From positions 1-64,000 of the forward strand of contig JADJPG010000020.1 in assembly GCA_016713365.1 (NCBI GenBank): 64,000 nucleotides of DNA, in the 5' to 3' direction. Position numbers and translations under genes: made by a program. Under the pieces are notes generated by a model. The model saw only the letters and a list, made by a program, of their open reading frames with translations, was not told where the DNA came from and did no database searches. Shown here piece after piece: positions 27,852 to 40,592 of this stretch. This DNA is from Verrucomicrobiota bacterium. Its GTDB lineage: Bacteria > Verrucomicrobiota > Verrucomicrobiia > Limisphaerales > JADJPG01. Positions within the stretch are counted from its first letter, which is position 1; every line of letters begins with the position of its first letter.

Positions 27852-28148
27852 ATGGCAAGCACCAACCTCAGACCCCTCGGCGACCGCGTTCTCGTCGAAG
27901 CGGCAGAAGAAAAAGAAACCAAGAAGGGCGGCATCATCATCCCTGATTCCGCCAAGGAAAAGCCGATGGAATCCGTCGTCGTCGCTCTCGGCACCGGCAA
28001 GACCGATGACAATGGCAAGAAGGTTCCGTTCGAAGTCAAGAAGGGCGACCGTGTGCTCGTCAGCAAATACGGCGGCACCGAGATCAAGCTCGACGGCAAG
28101 GAATACAAGATCCTGAACAGCGACGACATCCTCGCTGTGATCGAGTAA
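27852..28148 (+). CDS. groES: Co-chaperonin GroES
   Basis: A 98-residue protein that caps the GroEL cavity. Start LRPLGDRVLVEAAEEKE, mobile loop GGIIIPDSAKEKPMES, and C-terminal GGTEIKLDGKEYKILNSDDI are standard. It lies 143 bases after dnaK and 42 bases before groEL, so a heat-shock operon is likely with groEL and possibly with dnaK. Confidence 0.98.
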   Translation: MASTNLRPLGDRVLVEAAEEKETKKGGIIIPDSAKEKPMESVVVALGTGKTDDNGKKVPFEVKKGDRVLVSKYGGTEIKLDGKEYKILNSDDILAVIE

Positions 28149-28190
28149 TTCGTTTTAACCAACTCCAACCAATAACTACTCACTAGAATT

Positions 28191-29822
<1,632 letters not shown>

Positions 29823-29855
29823 GTCCACGCACTGAGGAACCGAGTTAATTCACAG

Positions 29856-29895
29856 CGAGGCCGGTCTGCGCAAGTGGGCCGGCCTCGTTCGTTTT
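29856..29895 (+). terminator. Intrinsic terminator after groEL
   Basis: A 9-bp perfect stem CGAGGCCGG (29856-29864) with CCGGCCTCG (29879-29887), loop of 14 bases, then TTCGTTTT. It lies 33 bases after the groEL stop. Confidence 0.85.
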
Positions 29896-29966
29896 CGACG
29901 CACTTTGCGTTATACGTTTCGAACAACCGCCGATACTTTCGCGTCGGACACTCAATCGATAATCGA

Positions 29967-30353
29967 ATGAAAACACTCCTCGCACTCGCCACACTCCTTG
30001 TCGCCATGACCCTCACCACCTTCGCCGCTGATAAACCCGCCGGCTCCAAGAAGCTCTACCATGTCGTCTCGTTCAAATTCAAAGCGGACGCCAAGAAAGA
30101 ACAGATCGACGAAGTCGTGAACGCCTTCCGTGATCTGAAAACGAAGATCAAAGTCATCAAGGATTTCTCCTGGGGCACGAATGTCAGCCCTGAGAAGCAC
30201 GACAAAGGATTTACCCACGCGTTCATCCTGAGCTTCACGTCGGAGAAAGCCCGTGACGAATACCTCGTCCACCCGGACCACCAAGCCTTTGGCAAGATTG
30301 TCGGCCCCGTGCTCGCGGATGTCTTTGTGGTCGACTACTGGGCGCAGAAGTAA
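29967..30353 (+). CDS. Secreted Dabb-domain (stress-responsive alpha/beta barrel) protein
   Basis: About 128 residues with a signal peptide (MKTLLALATLLVAMTLTTFA). The body is a Dabb ferredoxin-like barrel: LYHVVSFKFKADAKKEQIDE, DFSWGTNVSPEKHDKGFTH, FTSEKARDEYLVHPDHQAFG. Most Dabb proteins are small homodimers with unknown ligands. Exported copies are frequent in planctomycetes and verrucomicrobia. A longer ORF reaching 29874 overlaps the terminator, so the ATG at 29967 is preferred. Confidence 0.8.
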   Translation: MKTLLALATLLVAMTLTTFAADKPAGSKKLYHVVSFKFKADAKKEQIDEVVNAFRDLKTKIKVIKDFSWGTNVSPEKHDKGFTHAFILSFTSEKARDEYLVHPDHQAFGKIVGPVLADVFVVDYWAQK

Positions 30354-30377
30354 AAGGCCGCTACCAAATTCAAACGC

Positions 30378-30420
30378 AAAGGGCGCGAAGAGATTCTCCT
30401 CTCCGTGCCCTTTCTGTTTC
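30378..30420 (+). terminator. Intrinsic terminator after the Dabb gene
   Basis: AAAGGGC (30378-30384) pairs with GCCCTTT (30407-30413), with an inner GAGA/TCTC pairing, followed by CTGTTT. It lies between convergent genes and could serve both. Confidence 0.6.
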
Positions 30421-30438
30421 CTGATGGAAACAATGATC

Positions 30439-30843
30439 TCAATATCCGCCCGTGCCCGGCTGCTTCCCTATCTGGATCAGCTCGATCTCGTAGCCCTCCG
30501 GCGCGTCGATAAACGCGAAGCCGCCCCCGTTCTCCTTCATGGTCGGGCCATCGGAATACTTCAATCCATGAGCGGCCAGATGCTTGCCAAACTCCTCGAG
30601 GCTCTCGACTTCAAACGCCAAATGCGTGAGGTCCGGCTGCACCACCACGGGACCACTGTTCGGGAAACTGCATAGCTCCACCGTCTCGTCACTGCCGGCG
30701 GCTTTCAGGAAAACCAGTTCAGATCCGCGCGGTGATTTGTGGCGGCGAATCTCTTCAAGACCGAGGATGTCCTTGTAGAATCTGACGGACTTTTCGAGGT
30801 CGTTCAGGCGGTAACGAGTGTGGAGGAGTTTGCTAACTTTCAT
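30439..30843 (-). CDS. Lactoylglutathione lyase / glyoxalase I-type VOC protein
   Basis: About 134 residues from the ATG at 30843 (MKVSKLLHTRYRL). It resembles GloA: HTRYRLNDLEKSVRFYKDIL, DLTHLAFEVESLEEF and GYEIELIQ. The four metal ligands of the family appear retained: His in LHTRYRL, Glu in VELCSF, His in LTHLAF and Glu in YEIELI. The likely role is methylglyoxal detoxification; the thiol cofactor is not indicated. Confidence 0.8.
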   Translation of the reverse strand: MKVSKLLHTRYRLNDLEKSVRFYKDILGLEEIRRHKSPRGSELVFLKAAGSDETVELCSFPNSGPVVVQPDLTHLAFEVESLEEFGKHLAAHGLKYSDGPTMKENGGGFAFIDAPEGYEIELIQIGKQPGTGGY

Positions 30844-31004
30844 GAGTCTCAGCATAGGCGAACGCTGCCGCAAATTCCACGAATTCCCTCGCCCCTTCGC
30901 GAGGTCCGCCGATGTACCGGTGTGCGAAGCCGATCCGGCACACTCGATCAATGCAACAAATGCCTGTTGCGCCGCAATGGTCGCCTGGCAAACACTACTC
31001 CACC

Positions 31005-32234
31005 ATGACGCAACGGATGCGCAGACTTTTCACCGCGATATTCACCGCTGGCCTCGCTTTCAATGCCTCGGCTCAGATCGACTCCACCCGTCGCGAGCTC
31101 ATCCAGCTTGGCTACAACCAACCGCTCATCGGCAAGAGCCCGCTCGCCGCCTACGGATTCTATTATCTCAATCAGCCAAATTATTTTCAGCGCACCAACC
31201 TCACCCTTCGTCTTGCGCTGGCGCCCGTCTATCTTGATTCCGAGCTCGGCATCTCCGAAGCACTCGGTCCGAACACCGACCTCGGGATCGGCATCGCCGG
31301 CGGCGGTTTCGCGGACAGCTATTCAGAAATCCATCGCGGCAAATACGAGCAGCGCGAATCCTTCCGCGGCCACGGTGGCGAAGTAAGCGCCAGTCTTTAC
31401 CACCTGTTCAATCCCGGCGCACGCATTCCGCTCTACGCTGTCCTTCGCGGTGCCGCGCACTACTCGGCATTCTCGGAAGACAGCAACACGGACAACAACT
31501 TCACCGTGCCTGACGATCAATTTATCTACCGCATCCGCGCCGGCCTCCGCTGGGGCGGTCGCGAGCCGCTGATGCTTCCAGATCTGGCGATGGAACTTTC
31601 CGTCTGGTACGAAGGCGAGTTCCGCGGTGAACCGGGCCGCTACGGTTACGCAGGCGATCGCGAATTCAGAGGGAACTCCCATCTCTTCTGGGCGCGTGGT
31701 CTGTTGACCTACACCTTTCCGGAATCCAAGCACAGCTTTGGCGTCAATCTCACCACCGGCAGCGGCACGGAGATGGATCGCCTCAACTCCTACCGCCTCG
31801 GCGGCAATCTCCCGCTCTACTCCGAGTTTCCTCTGTCGCTTCCCGGCTACTATTTTCAAGAACTCACCGCGCAAACCTTTGTGTTGCTCGGCGCGAACTA
31901 CAACTTCCCGCTCGATGCCAGACAGCACTGGTGGATCAGCACCCTCGCCGCCACGGCTTACGTCGATTACCTAGAAGACCTCGGACAATCCGGCGACTGG
32001 AATTCCGGCGTCGGCGGCGGTGTTGTTTATCGCTCTGCGTCGGACTCCTGGCAGATCGCGTTCGCCTACGGCTACGGTGTGGACGCCATTCGCAACGGCG
32101 ACCGCGGTGCGCACAGCCTTTCGCTACTCGTCCAATTCGATCTCGACAGCACCCGGCGCCGCTTCTTTGATCCGTCAGACAACATTGGTCGATCGCGCGG
32201 TCTGCAATCGATCATTCGGAACATTTTCCGTTAA
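31005..32234 (+). CDS. Outer-membrane beta-barrel-type protein
   Basis: About 409 residues from the ATG at 31005 with a signal peptide (MRRLFTAIFTAGLAFNASA, starting a few residues in). The rest alternates aromatic and polar segments (GFYYLNQPNYFQRTNLTLRL, LLVQFDLDSTRRRFF), typical of outer-membrane strands. It is close to an S9 peptidase gene downstream with a 14-base gap, so they are probably co-transcribed. No named family recognised. Confidence 0.6.
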   Translation: MTQRMRRLFTAIFTAGLAFNASAQIDSTRRELIQLGYNQPLIGKSPLAAYGFYYLNQPNYFQRTNLTLRLALAPVYLDSELGISEALGPNTDLGIGIAGGGFADSYSEIHRGKYEQRESFRGHGGEVSASLYHLFNPGARIPLYAVLRGAAHYSAFSEDSNTDNNFTVPDDQFIYRIRAGLRWGGREPLMLPDLAMELSVWYEGEFRGEPGRYGYAGDREFRGNSHLFWARGLLTYTFPESKHSFGVNLTTGSGTEMDRLNSYRLGGNLPLYSEFPLSLPGYYFQELTAQTFVLLGANYNFPLDARQHWWISTLAATAYVDYLEDLGQSGDWNSGVGGGVVYRSASDSWQIAFAYGYGVDAIRNGDRGAHSLSLLVQFDLDSTRRRFFDPSDNIGRSRGLQSIIRNIFR

Positions 32235-32248
32235 CCGTCTGACTCATC

Positions 32249-34174
<1,926 letters not shown>

Positions 34175-34217
34175 CCCGGCACGACGCCGACGGCGTTGGG
34201 CTCACACTTGCCTCAGA

Positions 34218-34260
34218 AAACAAAAGCGCCACGGTGAACAGAGCACACCGTGGCGCCGGA
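34218..34260 (-). terminator. Intrinsic terminator of the DUF481 gene
   Basis: An 11-bp perfect stem GCGCCACGGTG (34226-34236) with CACCGTGGCGC (34246-34256). On the minus strand it is followed by TTTTGTTTT, 30 bases after the DUF481 stop. It sits between convergent genes. Confidence 0.85.
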
Positions 34261-34285
34261 ACCTGTTTTTTGAAACTGCGACTGC

Positions 34286-35122
34286 TTAGAACTTGTAAGC
34301 GAGAGCGCCGATCAGCTTCGTGTCGTTCTTGAGCTTGTAACGCTGGTCGCCGCCAGTGGTAACACCTGCTTTTGCCGTATCGCTGTCATAAACATGCTGG
34401 AAGACGAGACGGAGGCTGAACTTCTTGGTCAGCGGAGCTTCCGCGCCGATTTCCGAAGTGGCGATGAAGTTGTTGAACTCGTCAATCTGCGGAACGATTT
34501 CCGTCGACTGCCAGATGCGGGCACCGGTGGAGAACTTGTGCTCAAATCGTTCGGCCAAACGCAAACCGGCGTAAGTATCTTCTTCGCCACCAACCTTCTC
34601 GTGAACCAACGACGGACCGAACTCCACCGCCAAAGTAGTGGCCTTGTCCTTGATAAAGTAGTAACCAGCCAAGGGCGACAAAGTGAAGCGATAGCTGATG
34701 TCGGCAACATCGTCATTCAGAGCGTCCAAGCGCAAACCGCCGTAAACTCGCTCAGTGAACAAATGGTTCCACTGGCTAAATCCCTTGATATATCCCTCGG
34801 TCCGGTTCTTTTCGTCCGGCTCGCCATCCGCGCGCTTTACGACCGTGCTCTTGGCGTAACCGGCTTGGGCGCCAAGAAGCGCTTCGTCCTTGGACCATTT
34901 GCGGGTGCTGTTGGCCGAGAGCGTGTACTGGGTGCTCTTGGTGTTACCGCCTGAGACGGTCACGCCAGCCGCTGCGCTGGTTTCCCATCCCTTGTCTTCA
35001 GGCTTTGCGTCCTGAGCTTGGACAGGGGCCAGTCCGGCGAGCAATGCAGCGCCTGCGACAATGCCTGCCGCAGGACGAATCGAATATACGTTTTGTTTCT
35101 TCATGGTTGTTGAGTGTTTCAT
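34286..35122 (-). CDS. DUF481 (YdiY-type) outer-membrane protein
   Basis: A 278-residue protein with a signal peptide ending about AQAQDAK. The body matches DUF481: WETSAAAGVTVSGGNTKSTQ, RVYGGLRLDALNDDVADISYRF and a final aromatic strand LIGALAYKF that fits outer-membrane barrel assembly. YdiY-like proteins are salt- or acid-inducible porin-like proteins of uncertain role. The start could also be the in-frame ATG six codons later. Confidence 0.85.
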   Translation of the reverse strand: MKHSTTMKKQNVYSIRPAAGIVAGAALLAGLAPVQAQDAKPEDKGWETSAAAGVTVSGGNTKSTQYTLSANSTRKWSKDEALLGAQAGYAKSTVVKRADGEPDEKNRTEGYIKGFSQWNHLFTERVYGGLRLDALNDDVADISYRFTLSPLAGYYFIKDKATTLAVEFGPSLVHEKVGGEEDTYAGLRLAERFEHKFSTGARIWQSTEIVPQIDEFNNFIATSEIGAEAPLTKKFSLRLVFQHVYDSDTAKAGVTTGGDQRYKLKNDTKLIGALAYKF

Positions 35123-35308
35123 TTGATTCCGCTTTGAACCATTTCAACCGTTGTCAGTCCCCCGGGAAACAACGGTCATCACTGGTTAACTCGCTGCGGA
35201 CACGAACCCTCCCGGCGGTTCCGGGCGGATTACGGGCGACATGACTACCAGCAACTTGGCCGTAGGGAAGTCTTTTCTATTCTCCATCCTTGCTGCCAAA
35301 AAGGCAGT

Positions 35309-36565
35309 TCAAGGGAACAGCCCGCGCATCTTCTTGGCCTGATGGACGCGCTGGATCCCCAAAATGAGCGCCGCCGTCCGCATGGACACCTTGTTCTTCC
35401 GGCTCAGCGTCAGCGTTTGCGTGAAGGCGTTCTCCAGAATGCGGAACAGCTTGTCCACCACTTCACTCTCGTTCCAGAAGAAGCTCTGCAAATCCTGCAC
35501 CCATTCGAAATAGCTCACCACCACGCCACCGGAATTGCACAGGATGTCCGGGATCACAAAGATCTCCTCACGCTGATCGATGATCTTGTCCGCTTCGGGC
35601 GTGGTCGGACCATTCGCGCCTTCCGCGAGGATTCGACACTTAATCTTTGCCGCGTTGGCCCCCGTGATCTGGCGCTCCATCGCCGCCGGCACCAGGATGT
35701 CGCACTGCAGCTCCAGCAGCTGTTCGTTGGATATCAGATCGCCGCCTGGGAATCCCGCGATCGAACGATTCGCAGTCACATATTTGTCGAGCGCTATCAG
35801 GTCCAAACCGGCCTGGTTGTAGACACCACCAAACGCATCGCTCACGGCGATAATCTTCACCCCGAACCGCGCCAGCGAGAACGCCGCCACCGAGCCAACA
35901 TTGCCGAAACCCTGCACGACCGCGGTGGCTTTGCTGGATTCCAGACCGAGGACATCCATCGCGCGATTCGCGAGATAACCCACTCCGCGCCCAGTCGCTT
36001 CGCGGCGTCCCACCGAACCGCCCAGCAGCACCGGCTTGCCAGTCACCACTCCCGGCACTGAATAGCCCATGTGGACCGAATACGTGTCCATCATCCACGC
36101 CATCGTCTGCTCGTTCGTGCCCATGTCTGGCGCCGGGATGTCCACCTGCGGTCCGATGAACGAAATAATTTCCTGGGTAAAACGTCGCGTGACCCGTTCG
36201 AGCTCGGTGACGGAAAGCTTCCGCGGATCGCAATTCACACCGCCTTTGGCACCGCCGTAAGGCAGGTTCGTGAGCGCGCACTTCCAGCTCATCCACATCG
36301 CCAGCGCTGCAACCTCGCCCAGCTCCACGTCCGGATGAAACCGCATCCCGCCCTTGGTCGGCCCCAACGACAAGTGATGCTGCACGCGATAACCTTGGAA
36401 GACCTGCGTGCTGCCATCGTCGCGATGAATCGGGACGGCGACGGTAAGCGAACGCTTCGGAACTTTGAGCCGCTCGCGATCGTCGGTAGGAATCTGGAGA
36501 TAATCGGCTACCAAGTCGAACTGCTGGCAGGCCATGCGAAACGTGGGATGATCGTAAACGTTCAC
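35309..36565 (-). CDS. gdhA: Glu/Leu/Phe/Val dehydrogenase (glutamate dehydrogenase)
   Basis: A 418-residue hexameric-type dehydrogenase. Substrate-binding motifs LGPTKGGMRFHPDV and LTNLPYGGAKGGVN contain the conserved lysines, DIPAPDMGTNEQTMAWMMD is present, and the NAD(P)-binding segment is VVQGFGNVGSVAAFSLARFG. It interconverts glutamate and 2-oxoglutarate plus ammonia, connecting nitrogen to the TCA cycle genes elsewhere in the window. It is divergent from queE. Confidence 0.93.
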   Translation of the reverse strand: MNVYDHPTFRMACQQFDLVADYLQIPTDDRERLKVPKRSLTVAVPIHRDDGSTQVFQGYRVQHHLSLGPTKGGMRFHPDVELGEVAALAMWMSWKCALTNLPYGGAKGGVNCDPRKLSVTELERVTRRFTQEIISFIGPQVDIPAPDMGTNEQTMAWMMDTYSVHMGYSVPGVVTGKPVLLGGSVGRREATGRGVGYLANRAMDVLGLESSKATAVVQGFGNVGSVAAFSLARFGVKIIAVSDAFGGVYNQAGLDLIALDKYVTANRSIAGFPGGDLISNEQLLELQCDILVPAAMERQITGANAAKIKCRILAEGANGPTTPEADKIIDQREEIFVIPDILCNSGGVVVSYFEWVQDLQSFFWNESEVVDKLFRILENAFTQTLTLSRKNKVSMRTAALILGIQRVHQAKKMRGLFP

Positions 36566-36649
36566 CGGCGCAGGCTAGTCTCAGGCCGCGCCTGCGGGAA
36601 GCGCGAATCACTCTTCACTCTACAGGCGTCTCCCACTACGCTGCCCGCG

Positions 36650-37372
36650 ATGTCTGCTACGCTGGTCGTGAACGAAGTGTATCTGAGCCTCCAAGGTGAA
36701 AGCACCTTTGCGGGGCTCCCCTGCGTTTTCATCCGTCTGACCGCGTGCAATCTCCGCTGCTCCTACTGCGACACCGCGTATGCCTTCACCCAGGGAACGA
36801 AGTGGGAAGTCGAAGACGTTGTGGCTCGAGTGCGCGAGCTGGCGAAGCCATATGCGGGATCCTGTTTGCCGCTGGTCGAACTCACCGGCGGTGAGCCTTT
36901 GCTCCAGCCGAACGCGCTGCCTCTGATGAAGCAACTGGGCGACGAAGGCTTCACCGTGCTCATCGAAACCAGCGGCGCGCACGACATCAGCAGTATCGAT
37001 CCCCGCGTGCGCCGCATCGTCGATTTGAAATGCCCCAGCTCAGGGGAAGTCGCGCGAAATCGCTACGAGAACATTCCGCACCTGAAGGCGACGGACGAAG
37101 TGAAATTCGTGATCGGCACCGCGGAAGATTATCAGTGGTCAAAACAGCAATTGCTCGAACATCAGCTCGTCGGACGCTGCGCCCTGCTGTTCTCCTGGGT
37201 GGCACCCTTGTTACCGGAACAGCGCGACAAATCCCTAAAGCCCGTTCCTGCCGGACAAACCCCAATCACACGGAAAGAACTCGTGGAACGCATCATCGCC
37301 GATGCCCTGCCGGTTCGCTTCCAAGTACAGATGCACAAGGTCATCTGGCCCCCCGAACAACGCGGCGTTTAG
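36650..37372 (+). CDS. queE: 7-carboxy-7-deazaguanine synthase
   Basis: A 240-residue radical SAM enzyme in the queuosine (7-deazaguanine) pathway. The cluster motif is CNLRCSYCDTAYAF (C-x3-C-x2-C), preceded by FSLQGEST-type SLQGESTFAGLPCVFIRLT, and VELTGGEPLLQ binds SAM. Start chosen at the ATG at 36650 (MSATLVVNEVYLS); the ORF extends far upstream through antisense gdhA and that part is spurious. Confidence 0.92.
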   Translation: MSATLVVNEVYLSLQGESTFAGLPCVFIRLTACNLRCSYCDTAYAFTQGTKWEVEDVVARVRELAKPYAGSCLPLVELTGGEPLLQPNALPLMKQLGDEGFTVLIETSGAHDISSIDPRVRRIVDLKCPSSGEVARNRYENIPHLKATDEVKFVIGTAEDYQWSKQQLLEHQLVGRCALLFSWVAPLLPEQRDKSLKPVPAGQTPITRKELVERIIADALPVRFQVQMHKVIWPPEQRGV

Positions 37373-37384
37373 CGCCTCGCATCG

Positions 37385-38701
37385 ATGGACACTCTTCAAC
37401 TTCTCCGTCGCTACGAATCGCGCAACGTCACCTTCCTGGAGCGTGACGGCTCGTGGCCGATCGTCTGGAAACGCGCGAAAGGAGTTCACGTTTGGGATGA
37501 CCGTGGCCGAAAGTATCTCGACCTGACCGCCGCGTTCGGCGTCGCCTCCGCCGGTCACGCCAACCCGAGAGTCGTCCGCGCCGGCCAACGCCAGATGGAG
37601 ACGCTGCTCCACGCCATGGGCGACGTCCATCCCCACGCCCGCAAGGCCGAATTAGCCCGGGAGCTCAGCAGAGTAACCTTCGAACGTTGGGGTCAGTCCA
37701 AGGTATCGCGTTATCAAGCCTCCAGTCGCAACGCCTCGGCTGCAAAGACAATCTTTTGCAACTCCGGTTTCGAGGCAGTCGAAGCGGCGTTGAAGACAGC
37801 GGTTCTCGCCACCAAACGCCGCGGAGTCATTGCGTTCACTGGCGCTTATCACGGCTTGGGCTACGGCGCTTTGAACGCCACGCATCGCCGTCATTTTCGT
37901 TCGCCATTCCAGTCCCAGCTCGGCGACTTCGGTAGCTTTGTTCCTTTTCCGAACTCAAAGCGGGATCTCGTCAGCGTCGAATCCTCCCTTCGCTCCCTGC
38001 TCAAAACCAAACGCGCTGGAGGGATTCTCGTCGAACCAATGCAAGCGCGTGGCGGCATCAACATTCCACCACCGCAGTTTCTCCAATTGCTGCGAAAGCT
38101 CTGCGACGAATCGGGCGCGCTGCTGATACTCGACGAGATTTACACCGGTTTCGGTCGCACCGGGAAATGGTTCGCCTGTGAACACAGCGACGTGGTCCCG
38201 GACCTCATTTGTCTCGGCAAAGCGCTTACCGGCGGCTTCCCGCTCTCGGCCTGCGTGGGTCGCGCCGAACTCATGGACGCCGCGTGGCCAGAGTCGACTG
38301 GCGAAGCAATTCACACCAGCACTTACCTTGGTCACCCGGTCGGTTGTGCGATGGCGCTCGCTCAGCTTGCGGAAATTCGCCGCCTTAAACTCGTCGTACG
38401 CAGTCGCGACCTCGGCGAATTCCTCGTGGACAAACTTCGTGAACTGAAAGCCCCATCCTTGAAACTCGCGGTGCGCGGTGCCGGATTGATGGTGGGACTG
38501 GAGATGACGCGACGCGATGGTTCACCAGCCACAAGCGAATCGCTCGACATCATTAAGCGCCTGCTTCACCGCGGGATACATCTTCCTCCGGAAGGCGAGC
38601 ACGCGAACATCATCAGCTTCACACCACCACTCACCATCACCCGGGCGCAACTACTGTCCGCCGTGCGCGCGCTCGAAACCGAACTCGGGAGGTTACCATG
38701 A
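37385..38701 (+). CDS. Class III aminotransferase (omega-/acetylornithine type)
   Basis: A 438-residue PLP enzyme. It has TIFCNSGFEAVEAALKTAV, AYHGLGYGAL, LLILDEIYTGFGRTGK and the PLP lysine in ICLGKALTGGFPLS. The N-terminal ERDGSWPIVWKRAKGVHVWD fits the same class. The substrate is not evident. It begins 12 bases after queE and ends overlapping rsmA by 4 bases (ATGA). Confidence 0.85.
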   Translation: MDTLQLLRRYESRNVTFLERDGSWPIVWKRAKGVHVWDDRGRKYLDLTAAFGVASAGHANPRVVRAGQRQMETLLHAMGDVHPHARKAELARELSRVTFERWGQSKVSRYQASSRNASAAKTIFCNSGFEAVEAALKTAVLATKRRGVIAFTGAYHGLGYGALNATHRRHFRSPFQSQLGDFGSFVPFPNSKRDLVSVESSLRSLLKTKRAGGILVEPMQARGGINIPPPQFLQLLRKLCDESGALLILDEIYTGFGRTGKWFACEHSDVVPDLICLGKALTGGFPLSACVGRAELMDAAWPESTGEAIHTSTYLGHPVGCAMALAQLAEIRRLKLVVRSRDLGEFLVDKLRELKAPSLKLAVRGAGLMVGLEMTRRDGSPATSESLDIIKRLLHRGIHLPPEGEHANIISFTPPLTITRAQLLSAVRALETELGRLP

Positions 38702-39522
38702 CGCTTTCCGAGATGCGCCGCATTCTCGACGAAGGCGGCATTCAACTGACCAAATCGCTCGGGCAAAACTTCCTCCACGATGGCAATCAACTTCGCCGAA
38801 TCGTTGCGGCGGCGGAGTTGAAACCTACGGATCGCGTGCTGGAGATCGGTCCCGGACTCGGCCCGCTCACCGAACAATTGCTGGAGCACGCGGGAGAAGT
38901 TTTTGCGGTGGAAAAGGACGCGCGGCTCGTCTCCATCCTGCTACAACGCTTCGCGGATCAACCGAAGCTTCGACTGCTTCACGGTGACGGATTGGAGATC
39001 GTGCGCGCGGACGCCAGCGAATGGGCGGGCTGGAAACTCGTGGCCAATCTTCCTTACTCCGTGGCGTCGCCCATTCTCGTCGAACTGGCGTCCAATCCGC
39101 ATCCACCCGAGCGCATGACGGCCACGTTGCAACTGGAGGTTGCGCGGCGACTGATGGCGAAGGCGAACGACGATGACTACGGCATCCTGTCGCTGCTGGT
39201 GCAGATTCGCTTCGAGCCTCGCGGCATTTTCAAGATTCCCTCGGGCTGCTTCTTCCCGCCACCGGATGTGGATTCTGCATGCATCACCTTGGTCCGACGC
39301 GAGGTGCCTCTGCTGCCGGAAGAACTCCGCGCCACCTTCGTGCGCGTCGTGAAATTGGCGTTCTCGCAACGACGTAAAATGATGCTCAAACTCCTCAAGC
39401 AGGAGTGGCCTGCCGAACAATTGAATGAAGCAGTCTCCGCCTTGAAGCTTTCTCCGCTGGTGCGAGCCGAAGCAGTCACGCTGGAACAATTCGTCGCGTT
39501 GACCCGGCTCTTGCACGGATGA
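38698..39522 (+). CDS. rsmA: 16S rRNA dimethyladenosine transferase KsgA
   Basis: A 274-residue methyltransferase that dimethylates two adjacent adenosines near the 3' end of 16S rRNA. The SAM motif VLEIGPGLGPLTEQLLEHAG follows KSLGQNFLHDGNQLRRIV. The catalytic NLPYSVASPIL (NLPY) and a C-terminal helical domain with FSQRRKMMLKLL are present. It overlaps genes on both sides by 4 bases, giving a tight operon. Confidence 0.96.
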   Translation: MTLSEMRRILDEGGIQLTKSLGQNFLHDGNQLRRIVAAAELKPTDRVLEIGPGLGPLTEQLLEHAGEVFAVEKDARLVSILLQRFADQPKLRLLHGDGLEIVRADASEWAGWKLVANLPYSVASPILVELASNPHPPERMTATLQLEVARRLMAKANDDDYGILSLLVQIRFEPRGIFKIPSGCFFPPPDVDSACITLVRREVPLLPEELRATFVRVVKLAFSQRRKMMLKLLKQEWPAEQLNEAVSALKLSPLVRAEAVTLEQFVALTRLLHG

Positions 39523-39863
39523 ATCCGGTGACCCGGAAGGTTCTCTTCGTCTGCAGTCGCAATCGTCGACGCAGCTTGACTGCCGAAAAACTTTTCGCCG
39601 ATGTCCCCGGCTGGCAAGTGCGCTCTGCTGGCACTGCCGAGGGCGCGCGGATTAAGGTTACAACGGGATTGACCGGCTGGGCGGACGACATTGTCGCGAT
39701 GGAGAAGCGGCACAAAGAAATACTGCGGGAACGATTCCCCGAAGCTCTGGCTGGCAAGTCGTGCTGCTGTCTTTTCATTCCCGATGACTTCGAGTTCATG
39801 GACGCCGGGCTGGTCTCTTTGCTCCGCGAAAAGATGCGAGACCATTTTCCAGAGCTGGAGTAA
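39519..39863 (+). CDS. Low-molecular-weight phosphatase-like small protein
   Basis: A 114-residue protein. LFVCSRNRRRSLTAEKLF has the C-x5-R-S P-loop of low-molecular-weight tyrosine phosphatases, followed by ADDIVAMEKRHKEILRERFP. The family's C-terminal catalytic DP motif appears as IPDDFEFMD. Related short proteins are annotated as phosphotyrosine phosphatases of uncertain activity. It is coupled to rsmA by a 4-base overlap. Confidence 0.7.
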   Translation: MNPVTRKVLFVCSRNRRRSLTAEKLFADVPGWQVRSAGTAEGARIKVTTGLTGWADDIVAMEKRHKEILRERFPEALAGKSCCCLFIPDDFEFMDAGLVSLLREKMRDHFPELE

Positions 39864-39878
39864 TCTCCCGAGAGTTTT

Positions 39879-40391
39879 ATGAGCGAAGAGATCTTTGATG
39901 TCGTCAACGAACGCGATGAAGTAATCGGGCAGGCGCCCCGGAGCGAAGTTCACCGGCGCGGACTCCACCATCGCGCCGTGCATGTGCTGGTGTTCAACAC
40001 GCGCGGCGATCTGTTCCTCCAGAAGCGTTCCATGAAGAAGGATTGTTATCCGGGCGCGTGGGATTCGTCGGCTTCCGGACATCTCGATCGCGGCGAAGAC
40101 TACGACGTCTGCGCCGTGCGCGAGGTGCGCGAGGAACTGGGGGTTCAACTGCCGGCCGTTCCGAGGCGCCTGTTCAAGATCGATTCCTGCGCGGAAACCG
40201 GCCAGGAGTTTGTCTGGATTTACCAATGCCAGCATGAAGGTCCGTTCGACCTGCACCCGGAGGAGATTGAGCGTGGGGATTGGTTCAAGCCGGCTGAGAT
40301 CTCGCGTTGGATGGAAGAGAAGCCCGAGGAGTTTGCCAGTGCGCTGCTCCTCATCTGGAGGCGTTGGCTGAAGGATTTTGGCCAGGTGTAG
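39879..40391 (+). CDS. Nudix hydrolase (YfcD/isopentenyl-diphosphate isomerase-like)
   Basis: A 170-residue protein. The Nudix box GHLDRGEDYDVCAVREVREE-LG (G-x5-E-x7-R-E-x2-E-E) is complete. The N-terminal FDVVNERDEVIGQAPRSEVH and HRAVHVLVFNTRGDLFLQKR are typical of YfcD-type Nudix proteins. The substrate is probably a nucleoside or phosphorylated metabolite. It lies 15 bases after the phosphatase-like gene. Confidence 0.88.
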   Translation: MSEEIFDVVNERDEVIGQAPRSEVHRRGLHHRAVHVLVFNTRGDLFLQKRSMKKDCYPGAWDSSASGHLDRGEDYDVCAVREVREELGVQLPAVPRRLFKIDSCAETGQEFVWIYQCQHEGPFDLHPEEIERGDWFKPAEISRWMEEKPEEFASALLLIWRRWLKDFGQV

Positions 40392-40592
40392 CGCCCACAG
40401 AGGTGCGCGCCGCATTTGGCTTTGGCATGGTGCCGGATCCGGCTTACAGTAGCGCCCATCAAGGGCGTTCGATGCGACCCGATCATTCATGACAACGGCT
40501 GGTTCAGCTCGGCAGCGACAGGAGGATTCCAGTTTGGATTCTCCCCTTCAGGCGCGTTCCTCACACGCCGACCGCGCGTCATCCTTCCACTG